64,000 nt of DNA from Anthonomus grandis grandis (taxonomy: Eukaryota; Arthropoda; Insecta; Coleoptera; Curculionidae): contig NC_065547.1 of NCBI RefSeq assembly GCF_022605725.1, positions 13,309,167 to 13,373,166 of the forward strand, written 5' to 3'. This document shows positions 10,510 to 22,106 of this stretch, piece by piece. How positions within the stretch are numbered: position 1 is the first letter of the stretch; each line of letters begins with the position of its first letter. A program made the translations under genes and the position numbers. Below the pieces are notes generated by a model. That model was not told where the DNA came from and ran no database searches. It worked only from the letters and a program-made list of their open reading frames with translations.

Positions 10510-12932
10510 CCCGTTTTTTCGCAAGTTTAAATAAATTAAAATTACCTGTTATGCCCGAGTTTTGCAAAACTTTTGAAAATTATATTTTTAGAAAAAAATC
10601 AAATTAACTAATTATATTTTTCTGTGAAAATTTGTTTTTTTGTTTCTAAATATATTTTTTAATTTTTTTAATTGATGTTTCATTTTTGGAACACTGGGAA
10701 CACATGGGTGCATTAAAACCAACTTTAATTTTTATGAACAAAAGTCAAGTTTAATTTAAAAAATCATAAAATAATTATTAAGTGGACACATGATTCAAAC
10801 CATCGTACCTAATTTGATTATGGTTCCGAGCCTCTAACGGCTTTGATGTTTTAGAGCGTCATCCAGTTGAAATAGGCTTTCAATATTTTCCTAAATGTAC
10901 CTGCACCACTTCTCTTCGAAACTTTAAAAAATCCACTTTTTCGCCATTTGGTTGAAGGCTGTAATACTGCCAGGCGTTATGCATGCACGAGTCCAAATGC
11001 GAAAAGACTCCACCACCATTTCTTGGAACGAACCCCAATCCTATAGTTGTGTATATTTTGATCCATTCAGTCCACTTCACCCATATATTTATTGTATTGC
11101 CCGACTGCAAAAGGCTGAGGAACCAGGCATTTTTTTTTTCTCACTGGAAATCCACCGACTAACTTGACCAACAGGATTTACCGGATCGCAACTACTTACA
11201 ATTAGAACAGGAAGGTCATCATTCCATAAGGTAACTGTTATTTGAGAATTAGCGTCTGCAGAATAATCAAAGCTGCCTCTTGTACCCTTTTTTTCTTGCA
11301 TTTTATTGCGCAAAGGACAATTCTCTTATCTATTCCCGTTGATTGTACCTGTATATCCTACTCCGATTTTCTGGAGTGAATTGACTAATTTTAGGGAGGA
11401 CAAATATCTATGGCAATAAATTTTAAATGGGACATTTTTTGACAGATTCTCCAAAAGGGTCATTACTACAGATCCTCCCAATCCTAGGTCCATGTAGCGC
11501 CTATTTGCTTGTTTACCTTGATAGGTATTAAATTGTATTAGGTACCCAGATTTTTCACACAAGGGCCATATTTTATAGCCGTACCTAATAGGTTTAACTT
11601 TTTTGTACTGCTTTGCTGCATGCCTTCCGAAATATGGTACCATACTTTCATCAATAGACAGTTTTTCGTTAAGCGGAGCATAAGACAAAAATCGGTCATT
11701 CAACATGTTGAAAAGTGATTGCAACTTCGCAAATTTATTGTCTTGTTCTAAATCATTATTATCAGCACAATGCGCAAATTTTTTTAACAATTCAAACCGA
11801 TTTCTTCGCATTGCGTTTGCTACTAATGGATTGTATATATCAGTATCTACCTCCCAAAGCATAGGCCATCTTGAAACTTGTAAATGCCCGGATAAATATA
11901 AAATACCAATAAAGCATTTTAGTTCTCCTGCATCAGAACTAAAATTATTATTGGTTTTTTGTCTGAAATACAAATTAAACATTTCTACTAAATAATTACA
12001 TATTTCCATATCAAAAAATGATTCAAAGCACGCAACAGCATCTGGAAATATGTCGACGTTTGCGCCAGGCTCTTTCGGAGAAACAAATGGGAAGGAGTTA
12101 TTCAATTCCACTTTTTTCCAGCTTCTTTCTAAATTTGTTCCGTTTATATTAGCTTGGGTTACCAAGCGAGCTAAAGGTATATTATCGCTATCGTCGCTTG
12201 CATTACCATAAGATAATTCAGGAGAGTTATCGTTTACGATAGAATGGCCTGAGGTTCCTGGTTGCGAATCGATTGCGAAGATTTCCTCAATGTTCTTTAT
12301 TTTAGCACAAACTTCTGACTGCATTTGACGACCACTAAGGTGATTTACATTAGCTGAAGGAACTTCATCATCATCAGAATCCTCTTCAGAATCCCTTCCA
12401 TCGTTTGGAGGTGTGATAAAAACATCTGCAGCCCAAAACTGCTCATATTCAACTAAATCAATTAGTTCTTAGGTCGTGTAATACCTACAATAAAAATAAA
12501 AAATTATGTCCCCGTTTGTTACCAGTGTTCCAATAAAGGAACAACCTAAAATGATCAAATCATTTAGTAACTTTCAATAATATTCGTATTGCGTATATAA
12601 AATATCTTGAATTTCATTACTGACAATAAATTCTTTGCAGTAAAACAATTTAGTTATCAAAACTATAAAAATTATACTTACTTTTTTAACGCCATATTGT
12701 GAACTTATATACTTAAAAATCAGTAATTAGCACACAAATTCGGAAAATTTACAAAAACGCACATCAAACCTTCTCTTATGCTAGCCAGAACGACACCAAC
12801 ATGACCGCGCGACGGAAAGATAGTTAAGAGCACGCTTCTCAGAAAAGAGAGGGAGACAACGTGGTCGTTCCGATTTTGGAACACCGGGACAATAATGACA
12901 TTTCCAATATCGGAACTCTGGGAAAAAACGGG
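10510..12932 (-). mobile_element. piggyBac-like element, full length
   Basis: Flanked by TTAA at 10506-10509 and 12933-12936. Inverted ends are CCCGTTTTTTCGC (left) and CCCGTTTTTTCCC (right, reverse complement). The length of 2423 bp is typical for piggyBac-type elements. It is inserted in the AT-rich tandem repeat, and joining its flanks rebuilds a normal repeat unit. It is a different subfamily from the 1258-3042 element, with different ends and low protein similarity. Confidence 0.92.
10880..12480 (-). pseudogene. piggyBac-like transposase, decayed 3' half
   Basis: The N-terminus near 12480 is acidic (FWAADVF, then DSEEDSDDD), as usual in this family. A 332-codon open stretch (11326-12324) carries the dimerisation/catalytic region: RRNRFELL, the first Asp in LSIDESMVPYFG, then RYGYKIWPLC. 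The position of the second Asp (family pattern DNFFTSL) reads YCHRYLSSLKL, so this catalytic residue is lost. Downstream, QEKKGTRGSFDY and RWISSEKKK are readable, followed by frameshifted MGEVD..DQNIHNYRIG and KKWWWS pieces down to 10880. At least three frame breaks lie in the last 450 bp. It is inactive. Confidence 0.9.
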
Positions 12933-14445
12933 TTAAGTTTAATTTCTTTTAATAAAAAATCACTGTACTGTACTAATTTACTGTTTTATATCATTATTTA
13001 TTAAGTGTATTTAACTCATAAAATCATCTTTTTTTATATTTTTATTTCTGTAAATATAAAAATGACTTAATTTTTTATTGATATTCCTTTTACAAAAAAT
13101 GATTTTTGTTATAATATTTAATTCCTATATATTTTTGTTTTGAGACTTAATAATTTTTGGCTGTATCTAATTACATATTGTTTATTTTCTTAATAATTTA
13201 TTTTCTAATTGTTCAACAAAGAATGTTTTTAATAATATTATTTACCTTCTAATTTATAAACCTTTAGATGATTTTTACCTTTTATTGTTTGGTTATTTCG
13301 ATTATTTTTTCATTATTTTTTTTTGCTTAATTTTGTACTTATCAATTTTTTCGTTTCAGTTTATTTTCTTAATAAAAAGTTAGTTTAATAATGGAGTAAT
13401 ATTTACTATTTTACATCATTATTAATTAAGTCTTTTTAATTTATCTTTTTTTGTATTTTTTTATTTATTCCATCTTGTAAATATTTCTTTTTATTGTTTT
13501 TTTTGCCCCTTTTTTAATTCGATTTTTGTTATTCTTGTTGATTAGGACTATTTTATATTCAATGATAGTTTGACTTTTTGACTGTTTGTATAAATGCAAA
13601 TATAGAAATGAATTGATTTTTGAAAGATATTCTTTTTACAGATCATTTTATATATTAAAATTATTATAATATTTAATTTATATATATATTTTTGTTTTTT
13701 GACTTATTAATTAACATTTTCTGTACCGTAAAACCCCATAACATTGAACACTTTTCGGCTTTCGTCTTTTGCAGATTCTTAACAATATACAATAGAGAAA
13801 TAGTATTGTAAGCATATTGGGGGACCAACAATACCATTAAATATATAGAACAAAATGTTTACATTTAGGCAAGTAACAACTTTTTTTTTTTTAAATAGGG
13901 TGTTCAATGTTATGGGTACAGAGACATAACTTTGAACGAAGCTTTAAAATCACTTTAATGTTCAATTTATTGCGCCGTAATTGTTTCATTGAACAAAAAA
14001 AAGCATATAATATTATGTGTTAATATTTTGTGTATCTACACTCATAAAATTATTAATAGATATTAATTGAAATAAACGAATTGTTTAAAAAAACGCAAAT
14101 AAACAAATAAAAGGTGCATAGGTTAGATATTACCTAAAGATACAAAAGATTAGGTATTAATTAAACATAAACATAACATCATTTTTTTTTGTTAACAAAA
14201 AATAACAAATACCCATAAATACCACTCACACCAACTAAATCATAATTATTCATATATTACCTAAAAAAATTACATAAATAGGTATTACCTAGGTTAGATA
14301 CTAATTAAAAGGAAACAAATTTTCTTTTTTCGGCAGAGGGCAGGTTGAGATCAGAAGTGAAAGGTCCTGTATGATAGAACCTGTAAGAAAAATTATAGTA
14401 GTAATAAAATTATATCCAAAAAGGTAATAAAAATAGTAATACCTA

Positions 14446-16438
14446 TTAAATATTTCCTAAATCTTCATTGAAAGTAAAATGCCCCCTAAACTCTGTAGGA
14501 TTTCTTAATGTGCATTTTATTTGGCTACAATCAATAGAAGATATGTCTTCCACTTGAGACAAAATAAAAGTTGAGGGTTTTTGCCCATATCGTCAAAGAC
14601 AACTCACTTTAAAGCCGCTTTCATCCTTGGAAATGATTTTTGGGGCGAACACTTTTTTTGCCTCCTTTTTTGTTCCTTCGTTGTATATAAATTCGGCCAA
14701 TACAAAATTGTAGGCAGGAAAATCAGAAACTGTTTGAAAAGAAGGGCTGTAGGTTGAAGTCTTTAATGGAGCGCAAACCTTTGATGTCTGCCCAGGGGAC
14801 TTCCGTGAAACAGAAGCTAAAGAAGCACTTTCTTCAGAGCTGCTTAAGCACAAGGTTTTTTGTTCCTTTTGGACAATAGTAAGATCTTCTTCTTCCGACG
14901 AGTCCATATATACAATATTGTTACTAACAATTTGTTAGAATCGCTGCTATCGCTTTCTTCTGACGAGACTGACGATCGGTTATAATTTCTTAAAGCTTGC
15001 TTTTTGTTTTCCAAAGTTTTTCTGGCAGCTCCTTTGCTGGTTGATGGGATGTTATTCTGTGGGGTGAGATCTTTAAAGGCGATACTTTTTCCAGGAGCTA
15101 CGTCTATTTTAAACCTTTTTCTGGCAGGGGCATTGGTATTTCTTTCTCCGTATCTTATGTTCATTAACATATTTAAAACGACATTCGAAACCACCTGAGA
15201 ACTACTAGGATCATTATTTTCATTGGGCTCTTTCGGAAACCGACCTTATACTTCCTCAGGGTTCCATGGAAAAATCCCGCATTTCTTGAATCCGGATACC
15301 AAGTTATCGGACTTGCAATCTGGTGCAACAGCATCACATAGCGATTTCAATAATCGAGGAAATATTTCTTTTGGTAACATTTGCGACTTTTGTTTTAGCG
15401 ACTGTTTCCATGTATCTAATATGAATCTCCACTTTCGGTTTAAAGGCCCATAAAAGGCAACATCTAGCGGCTGAGTGATGTGGGTAGAATTTTTGGGAAG
15501 ACAACAAAATGAAATATTGTTTTCTTGAACTGCTCGCATTACCTCTTCAGAGAAATAACTTAAGAGGTTATCTCCTATGAGCACGACTCACCCTTCAATG
15601 TATTTTCGAAAAGGTATAAATGAATTTAGGAACCAATCGGCAAAAATAACGGCGTCAAATCAACCGCTCTTACTGCGATTATATCGGGTATTTTTTGGTC
15701 CTCCTTCAGTCCAGGTTTGCCACAGATTTTCAGCATTATATACTACGTACGGTGGGAGTATACGTCAATCCGCAGATCCACAGAATATTACGGAAATGCT
15801 ACTTTTCGATGAATCTCTGATGCGTTCGGGGTATTTTATACCTTTGGAAAAATACATTTTTTCGTCCCCGGGTCATCTGACAAATTTATCTCATCATAAT
15901 TAAATATCCTGTTTGGAGGTAATGGCTCACCGTTTTCAAAAACTATTTCTTTTAAATTGGAAAAGTATTGCGTCATTTTCTCAGGTGTTATGCTTGCCTT
16001 AGATTTTTTCAAATTTTGACAAATTCTTAAAGTGAGATCATTTTTGTGTCTTCTAATAAATCTGAGACACCACTTCTTACTGGCCAACTTATTTTCAGGC
16101 AGTTGAGGAGCATCTATTCCGTGCTTAAGGATTAGTTACTGTACGAAATGAGACAAATCTGTATAATCAAATGGAAAACCCCATTCACTTACAAGTAGGA
16201 CGTGTTGCACAATAGCATTTTCCAATTCTACCGGAAGGACAAATGGTTTTCCAATTTTTCCAGTGTGGCGGTTGTTTAACTTATTGGACAATGTGCCTTT
16301 TGGAAAATCGTATTGTTTACTCGCCTGACAAAGGCTAATTCTTTTATTTTTTATCATATTCAGCATCTTTTCAAGATTTTCTTTATCTTCGGCATTATTA
16401 TAGCGCCGGTATTTACGTTTTAGATTTTCCGCTGACAT
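14446..16438 (-). pseudogene. pogo-like transposase with psq-type HTH
   Basis: The start is ATG at 16438. Residues 1-60 form a psq-type helix-turn-helix (KRKYRRYNNAEDKENL, then ISLCQASKQYDFPKGTLSNKL). A CENP-B-type second DNA-binding region follows (MASKKWCLRFIRRH). The DDE_1 catalytic region shows FNYDEINLSDD (first Asp), VLIGDNLLSYFS (second Asp) and STHITQPLDVAFYGPLNRKWR (third Asp). A low-complexity Ser/Glu stretch (SSEESDSSDS) and a C-terminal piece ending DLGNI at 14448 complete the protein. There are frame breaks around 16090-16135, between 15836 and 15600, and around 15200, 14900 and 14590. Opposite-strand frames here are shadows. Confidence 0.85.
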
Positions 16439-16491
16439 TAATGTAGTCTAAAAGAAAAAAAAGTCCTATATTAATATTACTTCCCTGTTTT

Positions 16492-16543
16492 AAAAACGCA
16501 CCCATAACTTTGAACAGCCGTTCAAAGTTAGGGGTGCGTTTTT
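16492..16543. repeat. 24-bp inverted repeat upstream of pogo transposase
   Basis: AAAAACGCACCCATAACTTTGAAC, loop AGCC, then its complement with one mismatch. The arms contain the same ATAACTTTGAAC motif as the element's termini. It sits 54 bp upstream of the transposase ATG, so it could be a transposase-binding or autoregulatory site. Confidence 0.8.
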
Positions 16544-18870
16544 AAAGGAAAGGTATGTATTCATCTAGGATTGGTCTAACGTATCGAACAGTGTTTGTCG
16601 ATATTATAAATTGTCTAGGCGTGATGTTAGAGATAATATGTTTTTATGGCTTTTTGTTCAAAGTTATATGACCGTTCAAAGTAATAGGGTTTTACGGTAT
16701 GTTACTATTTATTGTTTATTTGCTTAATTAATTTATTTTATCATCAGTGAATGAAAAGCCTTTTTATTAATATTAGTTAACCTTGAACTTATAAACATTA
16801 GGATGATTTTTACTTTCCATTATTTTGCTTAATTTAATAATTTTCTTTGTTTAATTTTGTACTCACTAATTGTTTTTCTATTAAGTTCAATTTCTTTTAA
16901 TAAAAAGTCACTGTACTAATGGACTAATATTTACTGTTTCATATCATTATTTATTAAGAGTATTTAACTCATAAAATCATCTTATTTTATATTTTTATTT
17001 CTTGTAAATATATGTTTTTATTAAAGTATTATTTATTGCTCTTTTTTTAATTTAGGTTTTATTATCCTTATTGTCTAGCACTATTTTATATTCCATGATT
17101 GTTTGAATTTTTGACTGTTTGTATAAATGTAAATATAAAAAAGAATTGATTTTTTAATTATATTCGTTTTACAGAAAATGATTTATGTTATAATATTTAA
17201 TTCCTATATATTTTTGTTTTTTGGCTTATTAATTTTTATTTGCTGTATTTTAAAACATATTATTTATTTTCGTAATAATTTATTTTCTAATTGTTGAATA
17301 ACAAATATTCTTATTTATATCATTTACCCTCTAACTTATAAGGGTTTAGAAGAGTTTTACCTATTTTTATCATCAGTATTATTTAAGTATATATAACTTA
17401 TTAATTCATCTTTTTTTGTATTTTTATTTGTTCTATGTCTTATAAATATTTTTGTATCGATATTTTCTTTTTTGCTTCTTTTTTAATTGGATTTTTGATA
17501 ATCTTTTTGTTAAGTGCTATTTTATATTCCATGATTATTTGGGTTTTTGACAGGTTGTACAAATGTAAATATAGAAAGGAATTGATTTTTTAATGATTTT
17601 TTTTACAGGAAATGGATTTTGTAATATTTAATTTTTATGTATATTTTTGTTTTCTGGCTTATTAATTAATATTTGCTGTATCTTATTATGAACTGTTTAT
17701 TTGCTTATTAATTTATTTTCTTAGTAGTCGATGAAAAACCTTTTTATTAATATCATTTAACCGTGAATTTATAAACATTAAGATGATTTTTACTTTTCAT
17801 TATTTTAATTAATTCAATCATTTTCTAAATTTTCTTTTAAGTAATTTTGTATAATTTATTTGTTGCTCTTTTTGTTTTTCATTAGATAAATACTATTTTA
17901 TATTTTATGTTTATTTAACTTTTGGAATATTTGAATTAATGTAAATATTTAAATTAACTGTTTTTTTTTTGTGGTTTTCTATTTACAAAACATGTTACAT
18001 TATTTAAGTTTTATATATTTTCTATTTATGTTTTTTCGCTTAATAATTTTTATTTGCTGTATGGTATATGGTTTAATCACTTATTAATTTATTTTAATCA
18101 GTCAACAAAAAACCTTTTTTTTACCCATTTTTTTATCATTTACCCATTTACTCATACATATTAATTTGAGTTTTACCTTTTATTATTTTAATTATTTCTA
18201 TGATTTTCTCAATATTTGTTGTGTGTAATTTTGTATTCTAATTTTTTTTTTTAAGCGTTACTATACTAATTGAGAACTATTTACTGTTTTTTACCATTAG
18301 TAGTTAAGTATATTAAATTGATTTATCATTTTTGATTTAGTTCTCTAATGCCTAGTAAATACTTCTTTTTATTATTGCTTTTTTGCTCTTATTTTAATTT
18401 TTTAAGTTGTAGTTTTATTGTTTGGTACTATTTTATATTCCATGAATATTTGATTCTTTAAGTGTTTGTATAAATGTAAATATAAAAATGAATTAATTTT
18501 TTATTTACGAAAAATAAATTTTGTTATATTATTTTATTTATATATAATCTTGTTTTATCTTTTTAATCCAATAAATTTATTTTTTAATCAGTTAGTAAAA
18601 ATCCATTGTTTTAATAAATAGAATTTACCCTTTAACGCATAAATTGGAAGTTAATTTTTTTTAAAATTATTTCTATTCACTCGATGTTTTTCTCAATAAA
18701 AAGCTACTGTACTTCTGGATTAGTATTTATTTATTTTTTACACTATTTAATTAAGTGTATCTAATCAATCACTTCAGTTAATATTAATGTTTTTTATTTC
18801 TTATAAATACTAATAATAATTCTTATTTGTTAAAATTTTTGATTTTTTTAGTAAAAAATGTTTATATTTT

Positions 18871-19879
18871 TTTTAAAAACTTCGTTGACCAGATAATCGA
18901 AGCACACCAAAAATTATATCTATAGTGAGTCCAAAAAGTCTGGAAATTATTTATTGATTAAAAAAAATATATAATCAAATCTCTATCTATTAAATAAACC
19001 TAAACCAACTGAACTCCCTAAACTTTCTAAGTAAAACTTATCTAATAGTAGAGTAAAACTTATTAGATCTACTCCAAACCATGATTAACTTGTAAATTTT
19101 AACTTTTCATAATTTTAAGTCATAAGTCGTAAAAGTTATAAACCACATAAATCAACATGCATTGATCCAAAATCAAATTAAAATCCAAGAAGTTTTCCTT
19201 TACATTTTAGAAAAACTTCTTAAGGTGCTGTGCTTTATAGTAAGTAGAAAAATTCAAAGTCTCTTTACCTCGAGACCAACTTCTCGTCATTCAAAATCGA
19301 TTTTGATAAAAACTTCATAAAGTTATTTAAGGAAACCGTAACTTATAATACATTCACAATTAGACGTCCATAACATAATGTTGGGCGCCCAAGAGTTTCT
19401 AACCGCAAGTTAACTGGACCTAGACCAAGTGGTGTAACCAAACGTCAATTTCCTTTTACAGAAATTGGTCTCAATCGATTATATTTATGAAAGAATTAAA
19501 TGAAATTGCGTATTTTAGGTTAAAAATAAATCAAAAGAAGTGAAAGATTAATACACAAAAAAATTGATTTTTAAATGAAGGTCTCAAATATCTTACAAAA
19601 GTGTGATAAAATAAATGGTTTTTTGGATGTTGTTTATGCTAGGAACAACCCATTTTCAGATAATCCAGTCAGTAATAGCCATATAGAAAAAGGTTAAATT
19701 TTAAATTTTTAGTCGGTAGCTCATTCTCAAAACCCATTTTATATTAAATTTAGAATGAAAGAATGATTTCTAACCCTTAACTGGTGACCCTATATTTAAT
19801 TAAACTAATGGCGACCATGAGTTCGTCAGACTCCTAGCTCAAAAAAGCTGTTTAAAGAAAATGTAATATAATATTAAAT
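18871..19879. other. AT-rich intergenic DNA
   Basis: No ORF, hairpin or repeat that I can support. It separates the large tandem repeat from the exon-like fragment at 20199-20390. Confidence 0.5.
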
Positions 19880-19898
19880 TTTAACAAAACACCACATA

Positions 19899-19904
19899 TT
19901 TATT
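19899..19904 (-). promoter_or_regulatory. AATAAA polyadenylation signal
   Basis: Minus-strand AATAAA 295 bp downstream of the stop codon of the 20199-20390 fragment. Such hexamers are frequent in AT-rich DNA, so the support comes only from position. Confidence 0.3.
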
Positions 19905-20198
19905 CAAAAAAAATTAGTTATAAAGGTTGAAATGCGTACATAAATTCTATAACAAAATAATTTAAAATAACATTTTGTGAACTTAAAATTGCTTATATTT
20001 TACATAAAAAGTATAAAAAAACATTAAAACGTAAATTCTTCAGGAAATCTGCAAATAAACTAAATAATGGTAAAAATAATTAATTTCGTTCATTCTTAGT
20101 GCAATGTATATACAATTTTCAGGAACATTTAAAGCAAACGGATTTCTAACAATAAGTACGTAAATATGAAGTCGCTCCTTAATTTTAATGGACATATC

Positions 20199-20390
20199 AT
20201 GCATATTTTCCTATTTCGAGTATTTCTTTAAGTTTAACAACTGCTTCGGCGGGTAGATCAAGAATGCTTCCTATTAAATCTTTTATTTGCTTGTTTAAGC
20301 TTAGCATTTGAAATATTCGTAGTAAATGTAAACAGACCAATTCATCTGATAAATTTTCAATAAACTGAAATCGGCTCCATTTTCCGGTAA
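20199..20390 (-). CDS. Unrecognised terminal-exon-like coding fragment
   Basis: A minus-strand frame of about 63 codons with no ATG, ending in TGA at 20199-20201. It reads like real protein: amphipathic, Leu-rich, with segments WSRFQFIENLSDELV, LHLLRIFQML and PAEAVVKLKEILEIG. An AATAAA signal lies downstream on the same strand (19899-19904), compatible with a 3' UTR of about 300 bp. Upstream the frame runs straight into the 170-bp satellite, so any earlier exons have been displaced or lie beyond it. I do not recognise the family. It could be the end of a host gene or of a transposon ORF. Confidence 0.4.
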
Positions 20391-21324
20391 AAAATTTTTT
20401 TCTCTCTTAACTCTATATGTTTCTTAGAAAGTGCTGTAACAAATATGCAGTCAAATTATTTTAGGAATATGTGTATCAATTTTCAAAATTTTATATTGGC
20501 TAATTTTTGAATTACAGGCATTTTGTGAAATTTTTAGAAAAAAAAAATCGTCAAAATAAAATTGATTTTCTCATTACTTCATATATTTTTCAAAAAACGT
20601 TTAAATATGTATTCAATCAAATTATTTTAGGAATATGTGTACCAATTTTCAGAATTTAGTTTTGGCTAATTTTTGAGTTAATGGCATTTTTGTGAAATTT
20701 GTAGAAGAAAATATTATTTTCCGCAATTTTTTTTCTCATTACTCTATATATTTTTTGTAAAATGCTGCTACAGGTATCCAGTCAAATTATACCAGAAATA
20801 TGTGTTTTAATTTTCAAAATTTTATTTTGGCTAATTCTTGAGTTATGGGTATTTTGTAAAATTATAAGAAAAAATTTACTTCACTTAAAAAAAATTTTTC
20901 TCGTTACCAAATTATTCCAGAGATATGTGTACCCATTTTTAAAATTTTATCTTGGATAATTTTTGAGTTATGGGCATGTTGTTAAATTCTTAGAAAGAAA
21001 CATTAATCTCCTCAAAAAAAATAGTTTTTCTTATTGCTTTATATATTTTTCATAAAATGTTGAAATAGCTATCCAGCCGAATTATCTAAAAATATGTATA
21101 TCATATTTTTTAAATAATTTTTTGGTAAATTTTAGAGTTATGAGCATTTTGTGAAATCATTAGAAAAAAATTACTTTCTTTATTCCATCAAACTCTTTTT
21201 CTTATTACGATATGTACTTTTCGAAAAATTCTAAAATAGGTATCCAGTCAAATTATTCCAGGTATATGTGTAGCAGTTTTCAAAATTTTTTATTTAGCTA
21301 ATTTTTGAAATTAAGCATTTTATA

Positions 21325-22106
21325 ATAATATAATATAATATAATATAAATATACCTCTTTATTTAGCAAATATGCTATATATAAATTACAGTGGGTTTAA
21401 GTAATAAATAAATATTAATACACCTATAAGTAATACAAAACCTATTTAAAATACAAAAATAAAAAGACACCTATTAAACACTAAATATGACTAAAATAAA
21501 TAAATAAAACTTAACATGTAAATTGGGATTAAAGTCATATTACAATATAAAACTGAAACATAAGGCCTAATAACTAATTTAAAATATGTGCTCTCAGTAA
21601 GCATTTAAATCGGTTGAGGTTAACCGTAGCCGATCGATAGTTCTCTCGATCGGCTACGGGTTAACACAGGTTTTTATGTTATTCGGTAATTTATTATTAA
21701 ACTCTAACAGACCTTTGTATAGCACGGAATTGAGCGTTTGAGTAGTGTTACATTTATAAGATAGTATAAAATCTGTACAATTTCTTGTATTATAGTTATG
21801 GACATCATGAAATATTACTAATTCGTCAAAGATATATCTTGGTAAAAGGCCCTTTTTTTAACTTAAATATAAACACTACTCGTTGATGAACGGACAACAT
21901 ATTTAAGACATTTAACATTAATTTAATTGGTATAAAACAGTTTCATTTTAAAATTGTTTTCATTGCCTTATTTTAGATTTTTTCCATCTGGTAAATTTTA
22001 TATTGAGCAAAACCGCCAATAGAGAAAAGCTTTGGCATTATACAAAGACATCTTGGTAGATACCGACAAATTTTGGCCTTATTCTTGCTATAAATCTTAC
22101 TAATAA
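21325..22106 (-). mobile_element. 5'-truncated non-LTR retrotransposon, 3' end only
   Basis: Inserted in the satellite array with an 8-bp duplication ATTTTATA (21317-21324 and 22107-22114). The 3' end is at the low-coordinate side, where an (AATAT)n tail appears as TAATATAATATAATATAA. The last coding block reads YKGLLEFNNKLPNNIK on the minus strand at about 21690-21740. It is the same family as the 42400-46370 element, which has NKGLLEFNKLP. The 3' UTR contains the hairpin listed separately. Confidence 0.8.
21619..21665. repeat. Hairpin in non-LTR 3' UTR
   Basis: GTTAACCGTAGCCGATCGA and TCGATCGGCTACGGGTTAAC flank an 8-bp loop, with a single-base bulge. It is GC-rich relative to its surroundings and sits downstream of the stop, where a reverse-transcriptase recognition stem-loop would be expected. 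Confidence 0.75.

Larger units (their letters stand above)
13726..16697 (-). mobile_element. pogo-like (Tc1/mariner superfamily) element
   Basis: TA duplications lie at 13724-13725 and 16698-16699. The ends CCGTAAAACCCCATAACATTGAAC and its right-hand inverted counterpart CCGTAAAACCCTATTACTTTGAAC match in 20 of 24 positions. Length 2972 bp. Joining the flanks (TTTTCTGTA + TGTTACTATT) restores the satellite sequence present intact at 10313-10330, which proves the insertion. Subterminal copies of the motif CCATAACWTTGAAC recur at about 13902-13918, 13920-13940 and 16501-16533. Confidence 0.9.
9590..18870. repeat. Diverged AT-rich tandem repeat, units about 370-560 bp
   Basis: A recurring order of blocks is seen: TTTAATTTTGTACT, then TATTTACTGTTTTA..ATCATTATTTATTAAG, then a block near TTTTGACTGTTTGTATAAATG, TTTGCTGTATNTTA, ATTGTTTATTTGCTTATTAATTTATTTT, and ACCTTTTTATTAATAT..TTTAACC. 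Copies of the TTTCTGTA anchor lie near 10311, 13159, 13718 (split by the pogo element), 17244, 17683 and 18053. Two transposons (10510-12932 and 13726-16697) are inserted in it. No coding potential was seen in the units. Confidence 0.7.

Noticed and set aside
15004..15903. Three plus-strand ORFs over the pogo element
   Set aside because: They are the complement of the minus-strand transposase with its conserved DDE motifs.
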